Part shown: positions 36,287 through 46,182 of the stretch, piece by piece | Layout of the letters: each line of letters opens with the position of its first letter | Position numbering within the stretch: position 1 is the first letter of the stretch | Source of the DNA: Pseudomonas frederiksbergensis | Lineage (GTDB): Bacteria > Pseudomonadota > Gammaproteobacteria > Pseudomonadales > Pseudomonadaceae | Direction: 5' to 3' | DNA length: 64,000 nucleotides | Assembly (NCBI RefSeq): GCF_900105495.1 | Contig: NZ_FNTF01000002.1 | Coordinates: 719,501 to 783,500, forward strand | Position numbers and translations under genes: made by a program | The notes under the pieces: model-generated | The model's input: the letters and a program-made list of their open reading frames with translations, nothing else | Database searches by the model: none | What the model was told of the DNA's origin: nothing

Positions 36287-36619
36287 TCACAGACCTTCGA
36301 AATCGAGCTCGGCGTCAGCTTGCTGCTTGACGATGCGCTCAAGCATCTCGCCGAGTTGTTCGTCGCTCTTGTCACACATCCAACGCTTGCTCTCTTCGTC
36401 GTAATCGAAGTGGAACCCGCCGGACACGGCCGCCAGCCACAGCTGCCGCAGCGGTTCCTGACGACTGAAGATCAATTGGCTGCCGTTTTCGAACTTGACG
36501 GTGAGCACACCGGCCGAGCTCTCCAGATCGATATCCAGGTCACACTCGTCAAAAATATCCTCCAGCGCCTGCTGGGTGGCATCGACCAGGTCGTGGAAAC
36601 GGGCTTCAGTCAAACTCAT
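36287..36619 (-). CDS. cyaY: iron donor protein CyaY (bacterial frataxin)
   Basis: A 110-aa cytoplasmic protein with the frataxin layout: acidic first helix (SLTEARFHDLVDATQQALEDIFDECDLDID) that binds iron, then beta sheet (GVLTVKFENGSQLIFSRQEPLRQLWLAAVSGGFHFDYDEESKRW) with the conserved Trp. It modulates IscS-IscU cluster assembly. Length is standard. Its position next to cyaA and lptM/lysA is the classical order. Confidence 0.96.
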   Translation of the reverse strand: MSLTEARFHDLVDATQQALEDIFDECDLDIDLESSAGVLTVKFENGSQLIFSRQEPLRQLWLAAVSGGFHFDYDEESKRWMCDKSDEQLGEMLERIVKQQADAELDFEGL

Positions 36620-36730
36620 TGCGGGAACCTCAAAAAGTGTCTACTCACGCTCAAGCGCCGCAAGATACGGGCGAGCCCCGGTGATTGCAAAGGATAACGA
36701 CCAAGGGCCTTTCCTACAGACCTGCAAACC

Positions 36731-36820
36731 TGTGGGAGCGAGCCTGCTCGCGATGGGGCCATCATATTCAACATCTTCGTTGACTGACACTCCGCCATCG
36801 CGAGCAGGCTCGCTCCCACA
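36731..36820 (+). repeat. REP pair (TGTGGGAGCGAGCCTGCTCGCGATGG type)
   Basis: Two inverted copies about 40 bp apart in the 325-bp divergent gap (36620-36944) between cyaY and lptM. The remaining gap shows no gene. Confidence 0.9.
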
Positions 36821-36944
36821 ATGGATTGCACATAACTGGCAGGCATCGTGCGAAGCCCCGCCGGACGGGAGCCCCGTTGCATAGGCAAGCTGCCGGGTGG
36901 CCGGTATACTCCGGCGCAATTAACGCATTTTCAAGGATTTCGCC

Positions 36945-37115
36945 ATGAAGCGCCTGATCTCTTCCCTTGCTGCGCTCGTCGCGGTTGCTTGCCTTGTGTC
37001 GGCCTGTGGTCAAAAAGGCCCCCTGTACCTGCCTGATGAAAATCAGGACCCTGCAGAGCAAGCCAAATCGTCGCAGCAGACTCCGTCGAAAGCCCACAAG
37101 CACGACGTCTACTAA
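36945..37115 (+). CDS. lptM: LptM/LppL small lipoprotein
   Basis: A 56-aa lipoprotein: basic start MKRL, hydrophobic core, lipobox VSAC (Cys 21), then the hallmark GQKGPLYLPDEN and a short polar tail. LptM (YifL) assists oxidative maturation of the LPS translocon LptDE in E. coli; the same gene upstream of lysA is called lppL in pseudomonads. AAGGA precedes ATG 36945 and lysA starts 9 bp after the stop. Confidence 0.92.
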   Translation: MKRLISSLAALVAVACLVSACGQKGPLYLPDENQDPAEQAKSSQQTPSKAHKHDVY

Positions 37116-37124
37116 GGGAACGCC

Positions 37125-38372
37125 ATGGACGCTTTTAACTACCGTGACGGTGAGCTGTTCGCGGAAGGGGTTGCCCTGTCCGCCATCGCCGAGCGCTTTG
37201 GTACACCGACCTACGTTTACTCCCGTGCGCACATCGAAGCTCAATACCTGGCTTACGCCGATGCGCTGGCCGGCATGCCGCATCTGGTCTGCTTTGCGGT
37301 CAAGGCCAACTCCAACCTGGGTGTACTGAATGTCCTGGCGCGTCTGGGCGCCGGTTTCGACATCGTTTCCCGTGGTGAACTGGAGCGCGTACTGGCCGCT
37401 GGCGGCACTGCTGACAAGATCGTGTTCTCCGGTGTCGGCAAGACCCGTGACGACATGCGTCGTGCCCTGGAAGTTGGCGTGCATTGCTTCAACGTCGAAT
37501 CCACCGATGAGCTGGAACGTCTGCAAGTCGTCGCCGCCGAGCTGGGCGTTCGCGCGCCGATCTCGCTGCGCGTGAACCCGGATGTCGACGCCGGCACTCA
37601 CCCGTACATTTCCACCGGTCTTAAAGAGAACAAGTTCGGTATCGCCATCGCCGACGCCGAAGACGTCTACATCCGCGCCGCCCAACTGCCAAACCTGGAA
37701 GTAGTCGGCGTCGATTGCCACATCGGTTCGCAACTGACCACCCTGCCGCCGTTCATCGATGCCCTCGACCGCCTGCTGGGCCTGGTCGACCGCCTCGGCG
37801 ATTGCGGCATTTACCTGCGCCACATCGATCTCGGTGGTGGTTTGGGCGTGCGTTATCGCGATGAAGAGCCGCCATTGGCTGCTGACTACATCAAGGCCGT
37901 GCGCGAGCGTCTCGACGGTCGTGACCTGGCGCTGGTGTTCGAGCCGGGTCGCTTTATCGTCGCCAACGCCGGCGTGCTGCTGACCCAGGTCGAGTACCTC
38001 AAGCACACCGAACACAAAGACTTCGCCATCGTCGACGCGGCCATGAACGACCTGATCCGCCCGGCGCTGTATCAAGCCTGGATGGACGTCACCGCCGTGC
38101 GCCCGCGCAACAGCGCCGCTCGCGCCTACGACATCGTCGGCCCGATCTGCGAAACCGGCGACTTCCTGGCCAAGGATCGTGAGTTGGCCCTGGAAGAAGG
38201 CGACCTGCTGGCCGTGCATTCGGCTGGTGCCTACGGGTTTGTCATGAGTTCCAACTACAACACCCGCGGCCGTGCCGCTGAAGTGTTGGTGGACGGTGAT
38301 CAGGCATTTGAAGTGCGTCGCCGTGAGACGGTAGCCGAGTTGTTTGCTGGCGAAAGCCTGCTGCCGGAGTAA
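37125..38372 (+). CDS. lysA: diaminopimelate decarboxylase
   Basis: Converts meso-diaminopimelate to lysine with PLP. The 415-aa fold-type III enzyme has the PLP lysine K60 (FAVKANSN), the HIGSQ motif (about 206-210), the glycine-rich phosphate loop (DLGGGLGV near 236-243) and the C-terminal [10 protein letters not shown] with the catalytic Cys (near 343). It lies between lptM and dapF in a tight operon, with dapF 4 bp downstream. Confidence 0.97.
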   Translation: MDAFNYRDGELFAEGVALSAIAERFGTPTYVYSRAHIEAQYLAYADALAGMPHLVCFAVKANSNLGVLNVLARLGAGFDIVSRGELERVLAAGGTADKIVFSGVGKTRDDMRRALEVGVHCFNVESTDELERLQVVAAELGVRAPISLRVNPDVDAGTHPYISTGLKENKFGIAIADAEDVYIRAAQLPNLEVVGVDCHIGSQLTTLPPFIDALDRLLGLVDRLGDCGIYLRHIDLGGGLGVRYRDEEPPLAADYIKAVRERLDGRDLALVFEPGRFIVANAGVLLTQVEYLKHTEHKDFAIVDAAMNDLIRPALYQAWMDVTAVRPRNSAARAYDIVGPICETGDFLAKDRELALEEGDLLAVHSAGAYGFVMSSNYNTRGRAAEVLVDGDQAFEVRRRETVAELFAGESLLPE

Positions 38373-38376
38373 ACCC

Positions 38377-39207
38377 ATGCTGCTGCGTTTTACCAAGATG
38401 CACGGCCTGGGCAATGACTTCATGGTCCTTGACCTGGTCAGCCAGCATGCGCACATCCTGCCCAAACACGCCAAGCAATGGGGCGATCGGCACACGGGGA
38501 TCGGTTTCGACCAGTTGCTGATCGTCGAAGCGCCGAGCAACCCGGACGTGGATTTCCGTTACCGGATCTTCAACGCCGACGGCTCCGAAGTGGAACAGTG
38601 CGGCAACGGTGCGCGTTGTTTCGCACGCTTCGTGCTCGACAAGCGTCTGACGGCGAAGCGGCAGATCCGTGTCGAGACCAAAAGCGGCATCATCGAACTG
38701 GATGTCCGCAACGACGGGCAGATCGGTGTCAACATGGGCGCACCGCGCCTGGTGCCAGCCGACATTCCGTTCGACGCGCCGGAACAGGCCCTGAGTTATA
38801 AGGTCGACGTCGATGGCACGGCGATCGAACTGGCCGCCATCTCCATGGGCAACCCCCATGCCGTGCTGCGAGTCAGCGACATCAACAATGCACCGGTGCA
38901 TGAGCTGGGACCGAAAATCGAGAACCATCCGCGCTTTCCGGCGCGGGTCAATGTCGGCTTTCTCCAGGTCATCGACCGAAACCGCGCGCAATTGCGCGTC
39001 TGGGAACGCGGGGCCGGGGAAACCCAGGCGTGCGGAACCGGCGCCTGCGCTGCCGCAGTGGCCGCGATCAGCCAGGGGTGGATGGATTCGCCGCTATTGA
39101 TCGACCTGCCTGGCGGGCGTTTGTCCATTGAATGGGCAGGCCCTGGCCAACCGGTCATGATGACCGGCCCGGCAGTGCGCGTTTATGAAGGACAAGTGCG
39201 TCTTTGA
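38377..39207 (+). CDS. dapF: diaminopimelate epimerase
   Basis: Interconverts LL- and meso-diaminopimelate, the step before LysA and the source of peptidoglycan DAP. 276 aa; the two catalytic cysteines are C75 in EQCGNGAR and the one in [10 protein letters not shown] near 219. ATG 38377 starts the conserved [14 protein letters not shown]; upstream in-frame codons belong to the lysA end. PLP-independent family, normal length. Confidence 0.97.
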   Translation: MLLRFTKMHGLGNDFMVLDLVSQHAHILPKHAKQWGDRHTGIGFDQLLIVEAPSNPDVDFRYRIFNADGSEVEQCGNGARCFARFVLDKRLTAKRQIRVETKSGIIELDVRNDGQIGVNMGAPRLVPADIPFDAPEQALSYKVDVDGTAIELAAISMGNPHAVLRVSDINNAPVHELGPKIENHPRFPARVNVGFLQVIDRNRAQLRVWERGAGETQACGTGACAAAVAAISQGWMDSPLLIDLPGGRLSIEWAGPGQPVMMTGPAVRVYEGQVRL

Positions 39208-39220
39208 GAGAGTCGAATCC

Positions 39221-39946
39221 ATGAAAGATAAGCCCCAGGTTCCCGCCCTACAGCCCGACGAATCCCCTTCCGAAAGCCTTGAGGCGGCGGCGATTGCCGC
39301 GTACCTGGAGGCTCATCCGGATTTCTTCGTCGAGCATGAAGACCTGCTCGCAACCTTGCGTATTCCGCACCAGCGCGGCGACACCATCTCGCTGGTCGAA
39401 CGCCAGATGACGATCCTGCGCGACCGCAACATCGAGTTGCGTCATCGCCTCTCGCACTTGATGGACGTTGCCCGCGACAACGACCGCCTCTTCGACAAGA
39501 CCCGCCGGCTGATTCTCGCGCTAATGGACGCCACCAGCCTGGAAGACGTGGTAATCAGCGTCGAAGACAGTCTGCGCCAGGACTTCCAGGTGCCCTTCGT
39601 CAGCCTGATCCTGCTGGGTGACAACCCGATGCCGGTCGGCCGCTGGGTGACTCATGCCGACGCGCAAACGGCCATCGGTGGTTTGCTCTCGGAAGACAAA
39701 AGCGTCAGCGGCAGCTTGCGTGAGCATGAACTGGACTTTTTGTTTGGCGAAGAACAGCGCAAGCAGATCGGTTCCACCGCCGTCGTCGCCATCAGCCATC
39801 AGGGCATCCATGGCGTGCTGGCCATCGCCAGCCGCGACCCGCAGCACTACAAGAGCTCGGTGGGCACGCTGTTCCTCAGTTACATCGCCGAAGTCATGGG
39901 CCGCGTGCTGCCACGGGTCAACACCTCCCTGCGCTCGGTACGCTGA
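39221..39946 (+). CDS. DUF484 family protein (GAF-like)
   Basis: A 241-aa cytoplasmic protein conserved between dapF and xerC across gamma-proteobacteria. N-terminal [26 protein letters not shown] block, a coiled segment ([20 protein letters not shown]), then a GAF-like sensory domain (about 95-235). Function unknown. I choose ATG 39221 with GAGAGAG upstream; the in-frame ATG at 39185 would overlap dapF. The xerC start follows the stop by 2 bp. Confidence 0.88.
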   Translation: MKDKPQVPALQPDESPSESLEAAAIAAYLEAHPDFFVEHEDLLATLRIPHQRGDTISLVERQMTILRDRNIELRHRLSHLMDVARDNDRLFDKTRRLILALMDATSLEDVVISVEDSLRQDFQVPFVSLILLGDNPMPVGRWVTHADAQTAIGGLLSEDKSVSGSLREHELDFLFGEEQRKQIGSTAVVAISHQGIHGVLAIASRDPQHYKSSVGTLFLSYIAEVMGRVLPRVNTSLRSVR

Positions 39947-39948
39947 CC

Positions 39949-40848
39949 ATGGAACGACAACTGGACGCTTACTGCGAACACTTGCGCAGTGAGCGGCAGG
40001 TGTCGCCCCACACGCTGTATGCCTACCGTCGCGACCTCGACAAAGTGCTGGGCTGGTGCGTCAAACAGAACATCAGCAGCTGGGCGGCCCTGGACATTCA
40101 ACGCCTGCGCAGCTTGATCGCACGCTTGCATTCACAAGGCCAATCGTCCCGCAGCCTGGCGCGGCTGCTGTCGGCGGTGCGCGGGCTTTATCACTATCTG
40201 AACCGCGAAGGTCTGTGCGATCACGACCCGGCCAACGGCCTGGCACCGCCGAAGGGCGAACGCCGGCTGCCGAAAACCCTCGACACCGACCGTGCGTTGC
40301 AACTGCTTGAGGGCGCGGTGGAAGATGATTTTCTGGCGCGTCGGGATCAGGCGATCCTGGAGCTGTTCTATTCCTCAGGTTTGCGGCTGTCGGAGCTGAC
40401 CGGGCTCAATCTGGACCAGTTGGACCTGGCCGACGGCATGGTTCAAGTGCTGGGCAAGGGCAGCAAGACCCGACTGCTGCCGGTCGGCAAAAAAGCTCGC
40501 GAAGCGCTGGAGTTGTGGCTGCCGCTACGGGCCATGACCAACCCGGCGGATGACGCGGTGTTTGTCAGCCAGCAAGGCCGGCGCCTCGGTCCACGGGCGA
40601 TTCAAGTACGAGTTAAAGCCGCTGGCGAGCGCGAACTGGGACAAAACCTGCATCCGCACATGCTGCGGCACTCCTTCGCCAGCCATTTACTGGAGTCCTC
40701 CCAGGACCTGCGGGCGGTTCAGGAATTGCTCGGCCATTCGGACATCAAAACCACCCAGATCTACACCCACCTGGACTTCCAGCACCTGGCGACGGTTTAC
40801 GACAGCGCCCATCCACGGGCCAAACGCATCAAAGGCGATGAGTCATGA
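39949..40848 (+). CDS. xerC: site-specific tyrosine recombinase XerC
   Basis: Acts with XerD at dif to resolve chromosome dimers. 299 aa: N-terminal SAM-like core-binding domain (1-95), catalytic domain with R146, K170, H237, R240, H263 and nucleophile Y272 (IYTHLD), all present. The gene is called sss in some Pseudomonas, where loss reduces root colonisation. Its housekeeping position between DUF484 and a HAD gene rules out a mobile integrase. Confidence 0.97.
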   Translation: MERQLDAYCEHLRSERQVSPHTLYAYRRDLDKVLGWCVKQNISSWAALDIQRLRSLIARLHSQGQSSRSLARLLSAVRGLYHYLNREGLCDHDPANGLAPPKGERRLPKTLDTDRALQLLEGAVEDDFLARRDQAILELFYSSGLRLSELTGLNLDQLDLADGMVQVLGKGSKTRLLPVGKKAREALELWLPLRAMTNPADDAVFVSQQGRRLGPRAIQVRVKAAGERELGQNLHPHMLRHSFASHLLESSQDLRAVQELLGHSDIKTTQIYTHLDFQHLATVYDSAHPRAKRIKGDES

Positions 40849-41549
40849 GAATTCAATTGATCACCTTCGACCTCGACGACACCCTGTGGGATACCGCCCC
40901 GGTGATCGTCAGCGCCGAAGCCGTATTACGTGAATGGCTGACCGAGCATGCACCGAACCTGGGCGCCGTGCCGGTGGAGCATTTGTGGTCGATTCGCGAG
41001 CGGATCCTCAACAGCGAACCAAGCCTCAAGCACCGCATCAGCGCCCTGCGTCGCCGAGTCTTGTTCCACGCGCTGGAAGAGGCCGGTTACGACCAGGGTC
41101 AGGCTTCAGACCTGGCCGATCAGAGTTTTGAAGTGTTTCTGCATGCGCGGCATCAGCTGGAAATCTTCCCGGAGGTGCAACCGACCCTGGAGGCGCTGGC
41201 CAATCACTATGCCCTCGGCGTGGTCACCAATGGCAACGCCGATGTACGCCGGCTCGGGCTGGCGGACTACTTCAAGTTTGCCCTGTGCGCCGAAGACATC
41301 GGCATCGGCAAACCGGATGCGCGACTGTTTCATGAAGCGTTGCTGCGGGGCGGCGCGACTGCCGAAACAGCGGTACATATCGGCGATCATCCCGGCGATG
41401 ACATTGCCGGCGCCCAGCAGGCGGGATTGCGGGCGATCTGGTTTAACCCGGCCGGCAAGGTTTGGGAAGCCGAGAAGGCACCGGATGCCGAGATTCGCAG
41501 CTTGACCGAGTTGCCGGGGTTATTGGCCCTCTGGAACGCCCAACACTAA
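40845..41549 (+). CDS. HAD-superfamily hydrolase (YigB type)
   Basis: A 234-aa cytoplasmic phosphatase-like protein. Motif I FDLDDT 8-13 (nucleophile D10), motif II TNGNADV near 128, motif III Lys in IGKPDARLF near 160, motif [15 protein letters not shown] near 180. The same gene follows xerC in E. coli (yigB, an FMN phosphatase), which makes flavin mononucleotide dephosphorylation a fair guess. ATG 40845 overlaps the xerC stop as ATGA; last gene of the operon. Confidence 0.92.
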   Translation: MRIQLITFDLDDTLWDTAPVIVSAEAVLREWLTEHAPNLGAVPVEHLWSIRERILNSEPSLKHRISALRRRVLFHALEEAGYDQGQASDLADQSFEVFLHARHQLEIFPEVQPTLEALANHYALGVVTNGNADVRRLGLADYFKFALCAEDIGIGKPDARLFHEALLRGGATAETAVHIGDHPGDDIAGAQQAGLRAIWFNPAGKVWEAEKAPDAEIRSLTELPGLLALWNAQH

Positions 41550-41573
41550 CCTTGAGATCACCGATATTCCCCT

Positions 41574-41663
41574 TGTGGGAGTGAGCCTGCTCGCGATAGC
41601 GGAGTGACATTCAGTATTTGTATTGCCTGACACACCACTATCGCGAGCAGGCTCACTCCCACA
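41574..41663 (+). repeat. REP pair (TGTGGGAGTGAGCCTGCTCGCGATAG type)
   Basis: Inverted copies of the AGTGAG variant of the REP, with extra inner complementarity (GCGATAG...CTATCGC). Lies downstream of the xerC operon. Confidence 0.88.
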
Positions 41664-41703
41664 GGGAATCGACGCAGGCTCAAAAGTTTTGTTTTACCCA
41701 TGA

Positions 41704-41731
41704 AAAAGCCCGCAGCGACGGCGGGCTTTTT
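41704..41731 (-). terminator. terminator of sutA
   Basis: AAAAAGCCCGC/GCGGGCTTTTT, 11-bp stem with a 6- to 7-nt loop, 20 bp beyond the sutA stop; usable in both directions. Confidence 0.92.
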
Positions 41732-41750
41732 CAGCAAGCAAGCGGCGGCC

Positions 41751-42074
41751 TCAGATAGGCCGGCTGCCGTACTTGTTGTCAGGCTTCTTGGGAGGATCGG
41801 CGACCACATTGGCCTCCACTTCCTGCACCTTGCCGCCCTTGGCCAGGAACTCTTCCATGGCCCGCGCCAGAGCATCACGCTCCTTGTTTTTCGCTTCGAC
41901 GCTCGGCAGCTCATCGACCGACACCGCTGCCTTGGCTTTGCCTTTGGCGGTCGGAACGGGCGCTTCACCGCCATCGTCGTCAGCAACGTCTTCCGCTGCT
42001 GTTTCCAGACCTTCTTCGGTTTCGTCGTCGTCGCCTACTTCGAGGTCGTCGTTTTCCAGATCATCGTCGCTCAT
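41751..42074 (-). CDS. sutA: transcriptional regulator SutA
   Basis: A 107-aa, very acidic and largely disordered protein. The N-terminal 40 residues are mostly Asp/Glu; a central helix (VEAKNKERDALARAMEEFLAKGG) and a basic-polar tail (PPKKPDNKYGSRPI) follow. This matches SutA, which in P. aeruginosa binds RNA polymerase and supports transcription, including rRNA, during slow growth. The gene neighbourhood (HAD gene before, yjbQ after) matches. Identified by composition and end motifs, from memory. Confidence 0.88.
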   Translation of the reverse strand: MSDDDLENDDLEVGDDDETEEGLETAAEDVADDDGGEAPVPTAKGKAKAAVSVDELPSVEAKNKERDALARAMEEFLAKGGKVQEVEANVVADPPKKPDNKYGSRPI

Positions 42075-42152
42075 GTTCTACCTCATGACTTGCGAAAAGC
42101 AGATTAGTTATAGCCCAGCTTCGCCGTCTGTCGAAGGCCGCCGGAAAAAATT

Positions 42153-42602
42153 CTACAAACGCTGGTAACCAGCGGTTGATGCCTCTTCACCGTGCACGGT
42201 GGCGAGGACTTTACGGGCACCGCCAAAATCACGGTGCTCGCCCAGATAAACGCCTTGCCAGGTCCCCAGCGCCAGTCGGCCTGCCGAAATCGGCAAACTG
42301 AGCTGACAGCCAAGTACGCTGGCCTTGAAGTGCGCCGGGAGGTCGTCCAGGCCTTCGTCGTTATGCTCATAGCCGTCTGTTCCTTGTGGGATCAGACGAT
42401 TGAAAAATCGTTCGAAGTCGCGACGTACCGCCGGATCGGCGTTCTCGTTGATGGTCAACGAGGCCGAGGTATGCTGCAGCCACAAATGCAACAGACCGAC
42501 CCGACATGCCTTGAGTTCAGGCAAGCCGGCGAGTAACTCGTCCGTTACCAGATGAAAGCCCCGGGGCCTCGCCCGCAGGGTAATCAGAGTCTGTTGCCAC
42601 AT
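42153..42602 (-). CDS. YjbQ family protein (UPF0047)
   Basis: A 149-aa cytoplasmic protein of the secondary thiamine-phosphate synthase (YjbQ) family; weak thiamine phosphate synthase activity is reported for E. coli YjbQ but the real role is uncertain. Conserved motifs: LLHLWLQHTSASLTINENADP with the metal/ligand His-Thr-Ser, YEHNDEGLDDLPAHFKASVLG and GTWQGVYLGEHRD. ATG 42602 starts the WQQTLITLR sequence; the frame upstream to 42629 is not conserved-looking. Confidence 0.92.
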   Translation of the reverse strand: MWQQTLITLRARPRGFHLVTDELLAGLPELKACRVGLLHLWLQHTSASLTINENADPAVRRDFERFFNRLIPQGTDGYEHNDEGLDDLPAHFKASVLGCQLSLPISAGRLALGTWQGVYLGEHRDFGGARKVLATVHGEEASTAGYQRL

Positions 42603-42774
42603 ACAGTTCTCCGCACGTTCGGGGCGCATTCTAGCGCGCTCTGGGAAAAAACAAAGGCCCTAATATTCCTTCTATCATGTAAGCCATTGGCCGCAGAAAA
42701 ACGCTCGTCGTAAACGCCTCTAAACGTGTACGAAAAAACCTTTCAGCAGTTCCTTCACTGACAAACTTCAGACA

Positions 42775-42806
42775 AAAAAATGCCCGGCAAGCCGGGCAAA
42801 TTTTTT
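42775..42806 (-). terminator. terminator of glnK-amtB
   Basis: TTTGCCCGGC/GCCGGGCA stem with A and T tracts on both sides, 11 bp beyond the amtB stop. Confidence 0.92.
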
Positions 42807-42816
42807 ATGCGCGTGC

Positions 42817-44154
42817 TTACAAGTTGTAGCCGCGTTCGTTGTGGAGTGCCAGATCGATGCCGACAGCCTCTTCTTCTTCGGTAATACGCAGCCCCATGAC
42901 GGCGTCCAGGACCTTGAGGATGATGAACGTGACGATCGCGGTGTAGATCACCGTGAAGCCCACGCCTTTACACTGAATCCAGACTTGTGCACCAATGTCG
43001 GTCACGGTACCGAAGCCACCAAGGGCCGGTGCCGCGAACACACCCGTCAGGATTGCGCCGAGAATACCGCCAATGCCGTGCACGCCGAAGGCATCCAGGG
43101 AGTCGTCATAACCGAGTTTGCGTTTCAGGGTGGTGGCGCAGAAGAAGCACACCACGCCGGCTGCCAGACCGATGACCAATGCGCCCATCGGGCCCACGGT
43201 GCCAGCGGCTGGCGTAATCGCAACCAGACCGGCCACAACACCCGATGCAATACCCAAAGCACTTGGTTTGCCGTGTGTGATCCACTCGGCGAACATCCAG
43301 CCCAATGCAGCGGCGGCGGTTGCGATCTGGGTCACCAGCATCGCCATACCGGCAGTGCCGTTGGCGGCGGCAGCGGAACCGGCGTTGAAGCCAAACCAGC
43401 CGACCCACAGCATCGCGGCGCCCATCAGGGTGTAACCGAGGTTGTGCGGCGCCATCGGGGTGGTCGGGAAGCCTTTGCGCTTGCCCAATACCAGGCAGGC
43501 AATCAGACCAGCCACACCGGCGTTAATGTGCACCACGGTGCCGCCAGCGAAGTCCAGCACGCCCCAGTCCCACATCAGGCCGCCGTTACCGGACCAGACC
43601 ATGTGCGCAATCGGTGCATAAACCAGGGTGAACCAGACGCCCATGAAGATCAGCATGGCGGAAAACTTCATCCGCTCGGCGAAGGCACCGACGATCAGCG
43701 CTGGAGTGATGATGGCGAAGGTCATTTGAAAGGTGATGAACACCGCTTCAGGGAACAGCGCCGCCGGCCCGGTCAGGCTCGAAGGCGTGACACCGGCAAG
43801 AAACGCCTTGCCCATGCCGCCGAAGAATGAATTGAAGTTGACGACGCCCTGTTCCATGCCAGTGGTGTCGAACGCGATGCTGTAGCCATAAATGACCCAC
43901 AGGATGCTGATCAGGCCGGTAATGGCGAAGCATTGCATCATCACGGAAAGAATGTTTTTGGAGCGAACCATGCCGCCGTAGAACAGCGCGAGGCCGGGAA
44001 TGGTCATGAACAGCACAAGGGCTGTCGAGGTCATCATCCAGGCGGTGTCGCCGGAGTTGAGGACTGGGGCCGCCACTTCGTCTGCCGCCATAGCCAGGCT
44101 GGGCATTACGAGGGACAACAGGGCTCCTAGCCCTGCGAATTTACGCAGAGTCAT
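42817..44154 (-). CDS. amtB: ammonium transporter
   Basis: A 445-aa inner-membrane channel with a signal-peptide-like N-terminus (1-23, ending AMAAD) and eleven predicted helices. Amt signatures visible are DFAGGTVVHINAGVAGL (conserved twin-His region begins here) and FGVHGIGGILGAILTGVFA near 350-368 with the second pore His. It takes up ammonium under nitrogen limitation and is blocked by binding of GlnK. It is downstream of glnK with a 35-bp gap, the standard pair. Confidence 0.96.
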   Translation of the reverse strand: MTLRKFAGLGALLSLVMPSLAMAADEVAAPVLNSGDTAWMMTSTALVLFMTIPGLALFYGGMVRSKNILSVMMQCFAITGLISILWVIYGYSIAFDTTGMEQGVVNFNSFFGGMGKAFLAGVTPSSLTGPAALFPEAVFITFQMTFAIITPALIVGAFAERMKFSAMLIFMGVWFTLVYAPIAHMVWSGNGGLMWDWGVLDFAGGTVVHINAGVAGLIACLVLGKRKGFPTTPMAPHNLGYTLMGAAMLWVGWFGFNAGSAAAANGTAGMAMLVTQIATAAAALGWMFAEWITHGKPSALGIASGVVAGLVAITPAAGTVGPMGALVIGLAAGVVCFFCATTLKRKLGYDDSLDAFGVHGIGGILGAILTGVFAAPALGGFGTVTDIGAQVWIQCKGVGFTVIYTAIVTFIILKVLDAVMGLRITEEEEAVGIDLALHNERGYNL

Positions 44155-44189
44155 ATTGTTTTCTCCTGGGGCGTTGGGTTTGTGGCGGC

Positions 44190-44949
<760 letters not shown>

Positions 44950-45216
44950 ATGCTCGCGCCCAAAGACTTCCTCGACGCCCTGAGCGGCACCGCCTCCCGC
45001 CTCTTCAGCGGCGACACCCCACTGCCAAAAAGCGAAATCGAAAGCCAGTTCAAGGCTCTGTTGCAGAGCGGCTTCAGCAAGCTGGATCTGGTGAGCCGGG
45101 AAGAGTTCGACAGCCAGATGGTCGTACTGGCACGCACCCGCGCACGGTTGGAGAGCCTTGAGGCGAAAGTGGCGGAGCTTGAAGCGAAGCTCAATCCACC
45201 TGCTGACGCCGAGTAA
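44950..45216 (+). CDS. ubiK: ubiquinone biosynthesis accessory factor UbiK
   Basis: An 88-aa helical protein with a C-terminal coiled coil (REEFDSQMVVLARTRARLESLEAKVAELEAKL, about 52-83) that forms trimers with UbiJ and supports the soluble Ubi complex in aerobic ubiquinone synthesis. Family start LAPKDFLDALSGTASRLF fixes ATG 44950. A palindromic element begins 2 bp after the stop codon. Confidence 0.92.
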   Translation: MLAPKDFLDALSGTASRLFSGDTPLPKSEIESQFKALLQSGFSKLDLVSREEFDSQMVVLARTRARLESLEAKVAELEAKLNPPADAE

Positions 45217-45218
45217 CT

Positions 45219-45329
45219 GATCGTTCCCACGCTCTGCGTGGGAATGCCGCCAGGGACGCTCCGCGTTCCGCTCCAGATGTGACGCAGAGCGTCACGGGAT
45301 GCATTCCCACGCAGAGCGTGGGAACGATC
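45219..45329 (+). repeat. 111-bp palindromic element (GATCGTTCCCACGC termini), copy 2
   Basis: Same design as 10253-10358: identical outer arms (GATCGTTCCCACGCTCTGCG and complement) and a variable centre with GGACGCTCCGCGTTCC against GACGCAGAGCGTCAC. It again starts within 3 bp of a stop codon. Confidence 0.88.
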
Positions 45330-45436
45330 ATTCAGCGCTAATTCCAGGCTGAGTCCTACAAGAAAACCACCGCCGTCCGATTGCGCCGCAAAGCCCCGGT
45401 TTCTAAGCTCACCCAATGCTGAATGTTCAGCACTAG

Positions 45437-45605
45437 GTTTGGCGACCTGGATACCAAGCTATGCACCGCAACCTTGTTCGATATCAGGTATTTCTTCCTC
45501 GATCCGAATTATGGCGGCTGTGTGTGGGAGACCTTAGGGTCTGCCGGTATTCGCTTGGCCGGTTCGCCAACCCGCACACAGCTGCCACCCTTATTGTTTG
45601 GCGAC
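45437..45605 (+). repeat. 10-bp direct repeats flanking the RNA element
   Basis: GTTTGGCGAC occurs at 45437-45446 and 45596-45605, on both sides of the predicted structured RNA. It could be an insertion footprint or a paired regulatory site; the length is short enough for chance to matter. Confidence 0.4.
45513..45586 (+). ncRNA. putative structured RNA (three-way junction), possibly C4-antisense-like
   Basis: A 16-bp uninterrupted outer stem (GGCGGCTGTGTGTGGG, 45513-45528, with CCCGCACACAGCTGCC, 45571-45586; two G-U pairs) encloses hairpin 1 (AGACC/GGTCT, loop TTAG, 45529-45542), a 12-nt linker and hairpin 2 (TTGGC/GCCAA, 45555-45570). It lies about 60 bp upstream of a BRO-N antirepressor-like gene in the same orientation. 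Phage P1-type C4 antisense RNAs also sit upstream of antirepressor genes, which is why I suggest that class; I could not check the Rfam model. The two G-U pairs favour plus-strand transcription or are simply neutral. Confidence 0.5.
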
Positions 45606-45649
45606 GATAAATGGCAGTTATTTATCAAGCGAAATTTGGGTACTGCACC

Positions 45650-46171
45650 ATGGATGAAAACTATCTAACCCCCCACGTCTTCACCCGCCACAAACTCCAC
45701 CTCCACGCCCTCCTCCTGGAAAACCAACCCTGGTTCAGCGCCCGCGACCTCGGCCGATTGCTCCGCCTCTTCCTCGACGAACGAGCGCTACGCAAACTCG
45801 ATCCCGACCAACACCAAACCGTACAAATGCTCATCCACGGAGCCATCGAAAACACTCTGCTGATCAGCGAATCCGGCGTCTACGCGTTACTGATCTACCA
45901 CTACTGCCCCGAATACCGAGGCCTGCGCGAATGGCTGACCCACGAAGTAGTGCCAGCCCTCAGAGACGCCCAACAACCCACCTCAACCGAACGCCCGATA
46001 CTGAGCCTGCTGAATTGGCCGCAGATGTCGTTGAGTTTGCTGCACTGGAATAACCAGCCGTGGATTCGGTTGCAGGATGTTCCGCAGCTGCTGCCGAATG
46101 AGGAACGACCGCGAAGTCCGGTCAATGCGTCGTGGTGGAAGCGTGCTTCGCGGGTGCTGCAGTCTTTTTAG
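45650..46171 (+). CDS. BRO-N domain protein, antirepressor-like
   Basis: A 173-aa protein. The Bro-N pattern (HLHALLLENQPWFSARDLGRLL, near 15-36; GAIENTLLISESGVYALLIYH; EYRGLREWLTHEVVPALRD near 91-109) is that of phage antirepressors and BRO DNA-binding proteins. The C-terminal part (110-173) is Trp-rich and lacks a known antirepressor effector domain. I choose ATG 45650; an in-frame ATG at 45611 is possible, and neither has a clear ribosome binding site. Codon use early in the gene (runs of CTC, CAC, AAA) differs from neighbours, suggesting acquisition from a phage-like source. A structured RNA candidate lies upstream. Confidence 0.82.
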   Translation: MDENYLTPHVFTRHKLHLHALLLENQPWFSARDLGRLLRLFLDERALRKLDPDQHQTVQMLIHGAIENTLLISESGVYALLIYHYCPEYRGLREWLTHEVVPALRDAQQPTSTERPILSLLNWPQMSLSLLHWNNQPWIRLQDVPQLLPNEERPRSPVNASWWKRASRVLQSF

Positions 46172-46182
46172 TTGCCCGAAGC

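Noticed and set aside
39949..40848. Mobile-element integrase
   Set aside because: Tyrosine recombinase signature is that of XerC, and the gene sits in its conserved housekeeping operon.
45423..45668. 81-aa ORF (MFSTRFGDLDTK...) upstream of the BRO-N gene
   Set aside because: It runs straight through the predicted RNA stem and direct repeats, lacks a ribosome binding site and overlaps the BRO-N start in another frame.
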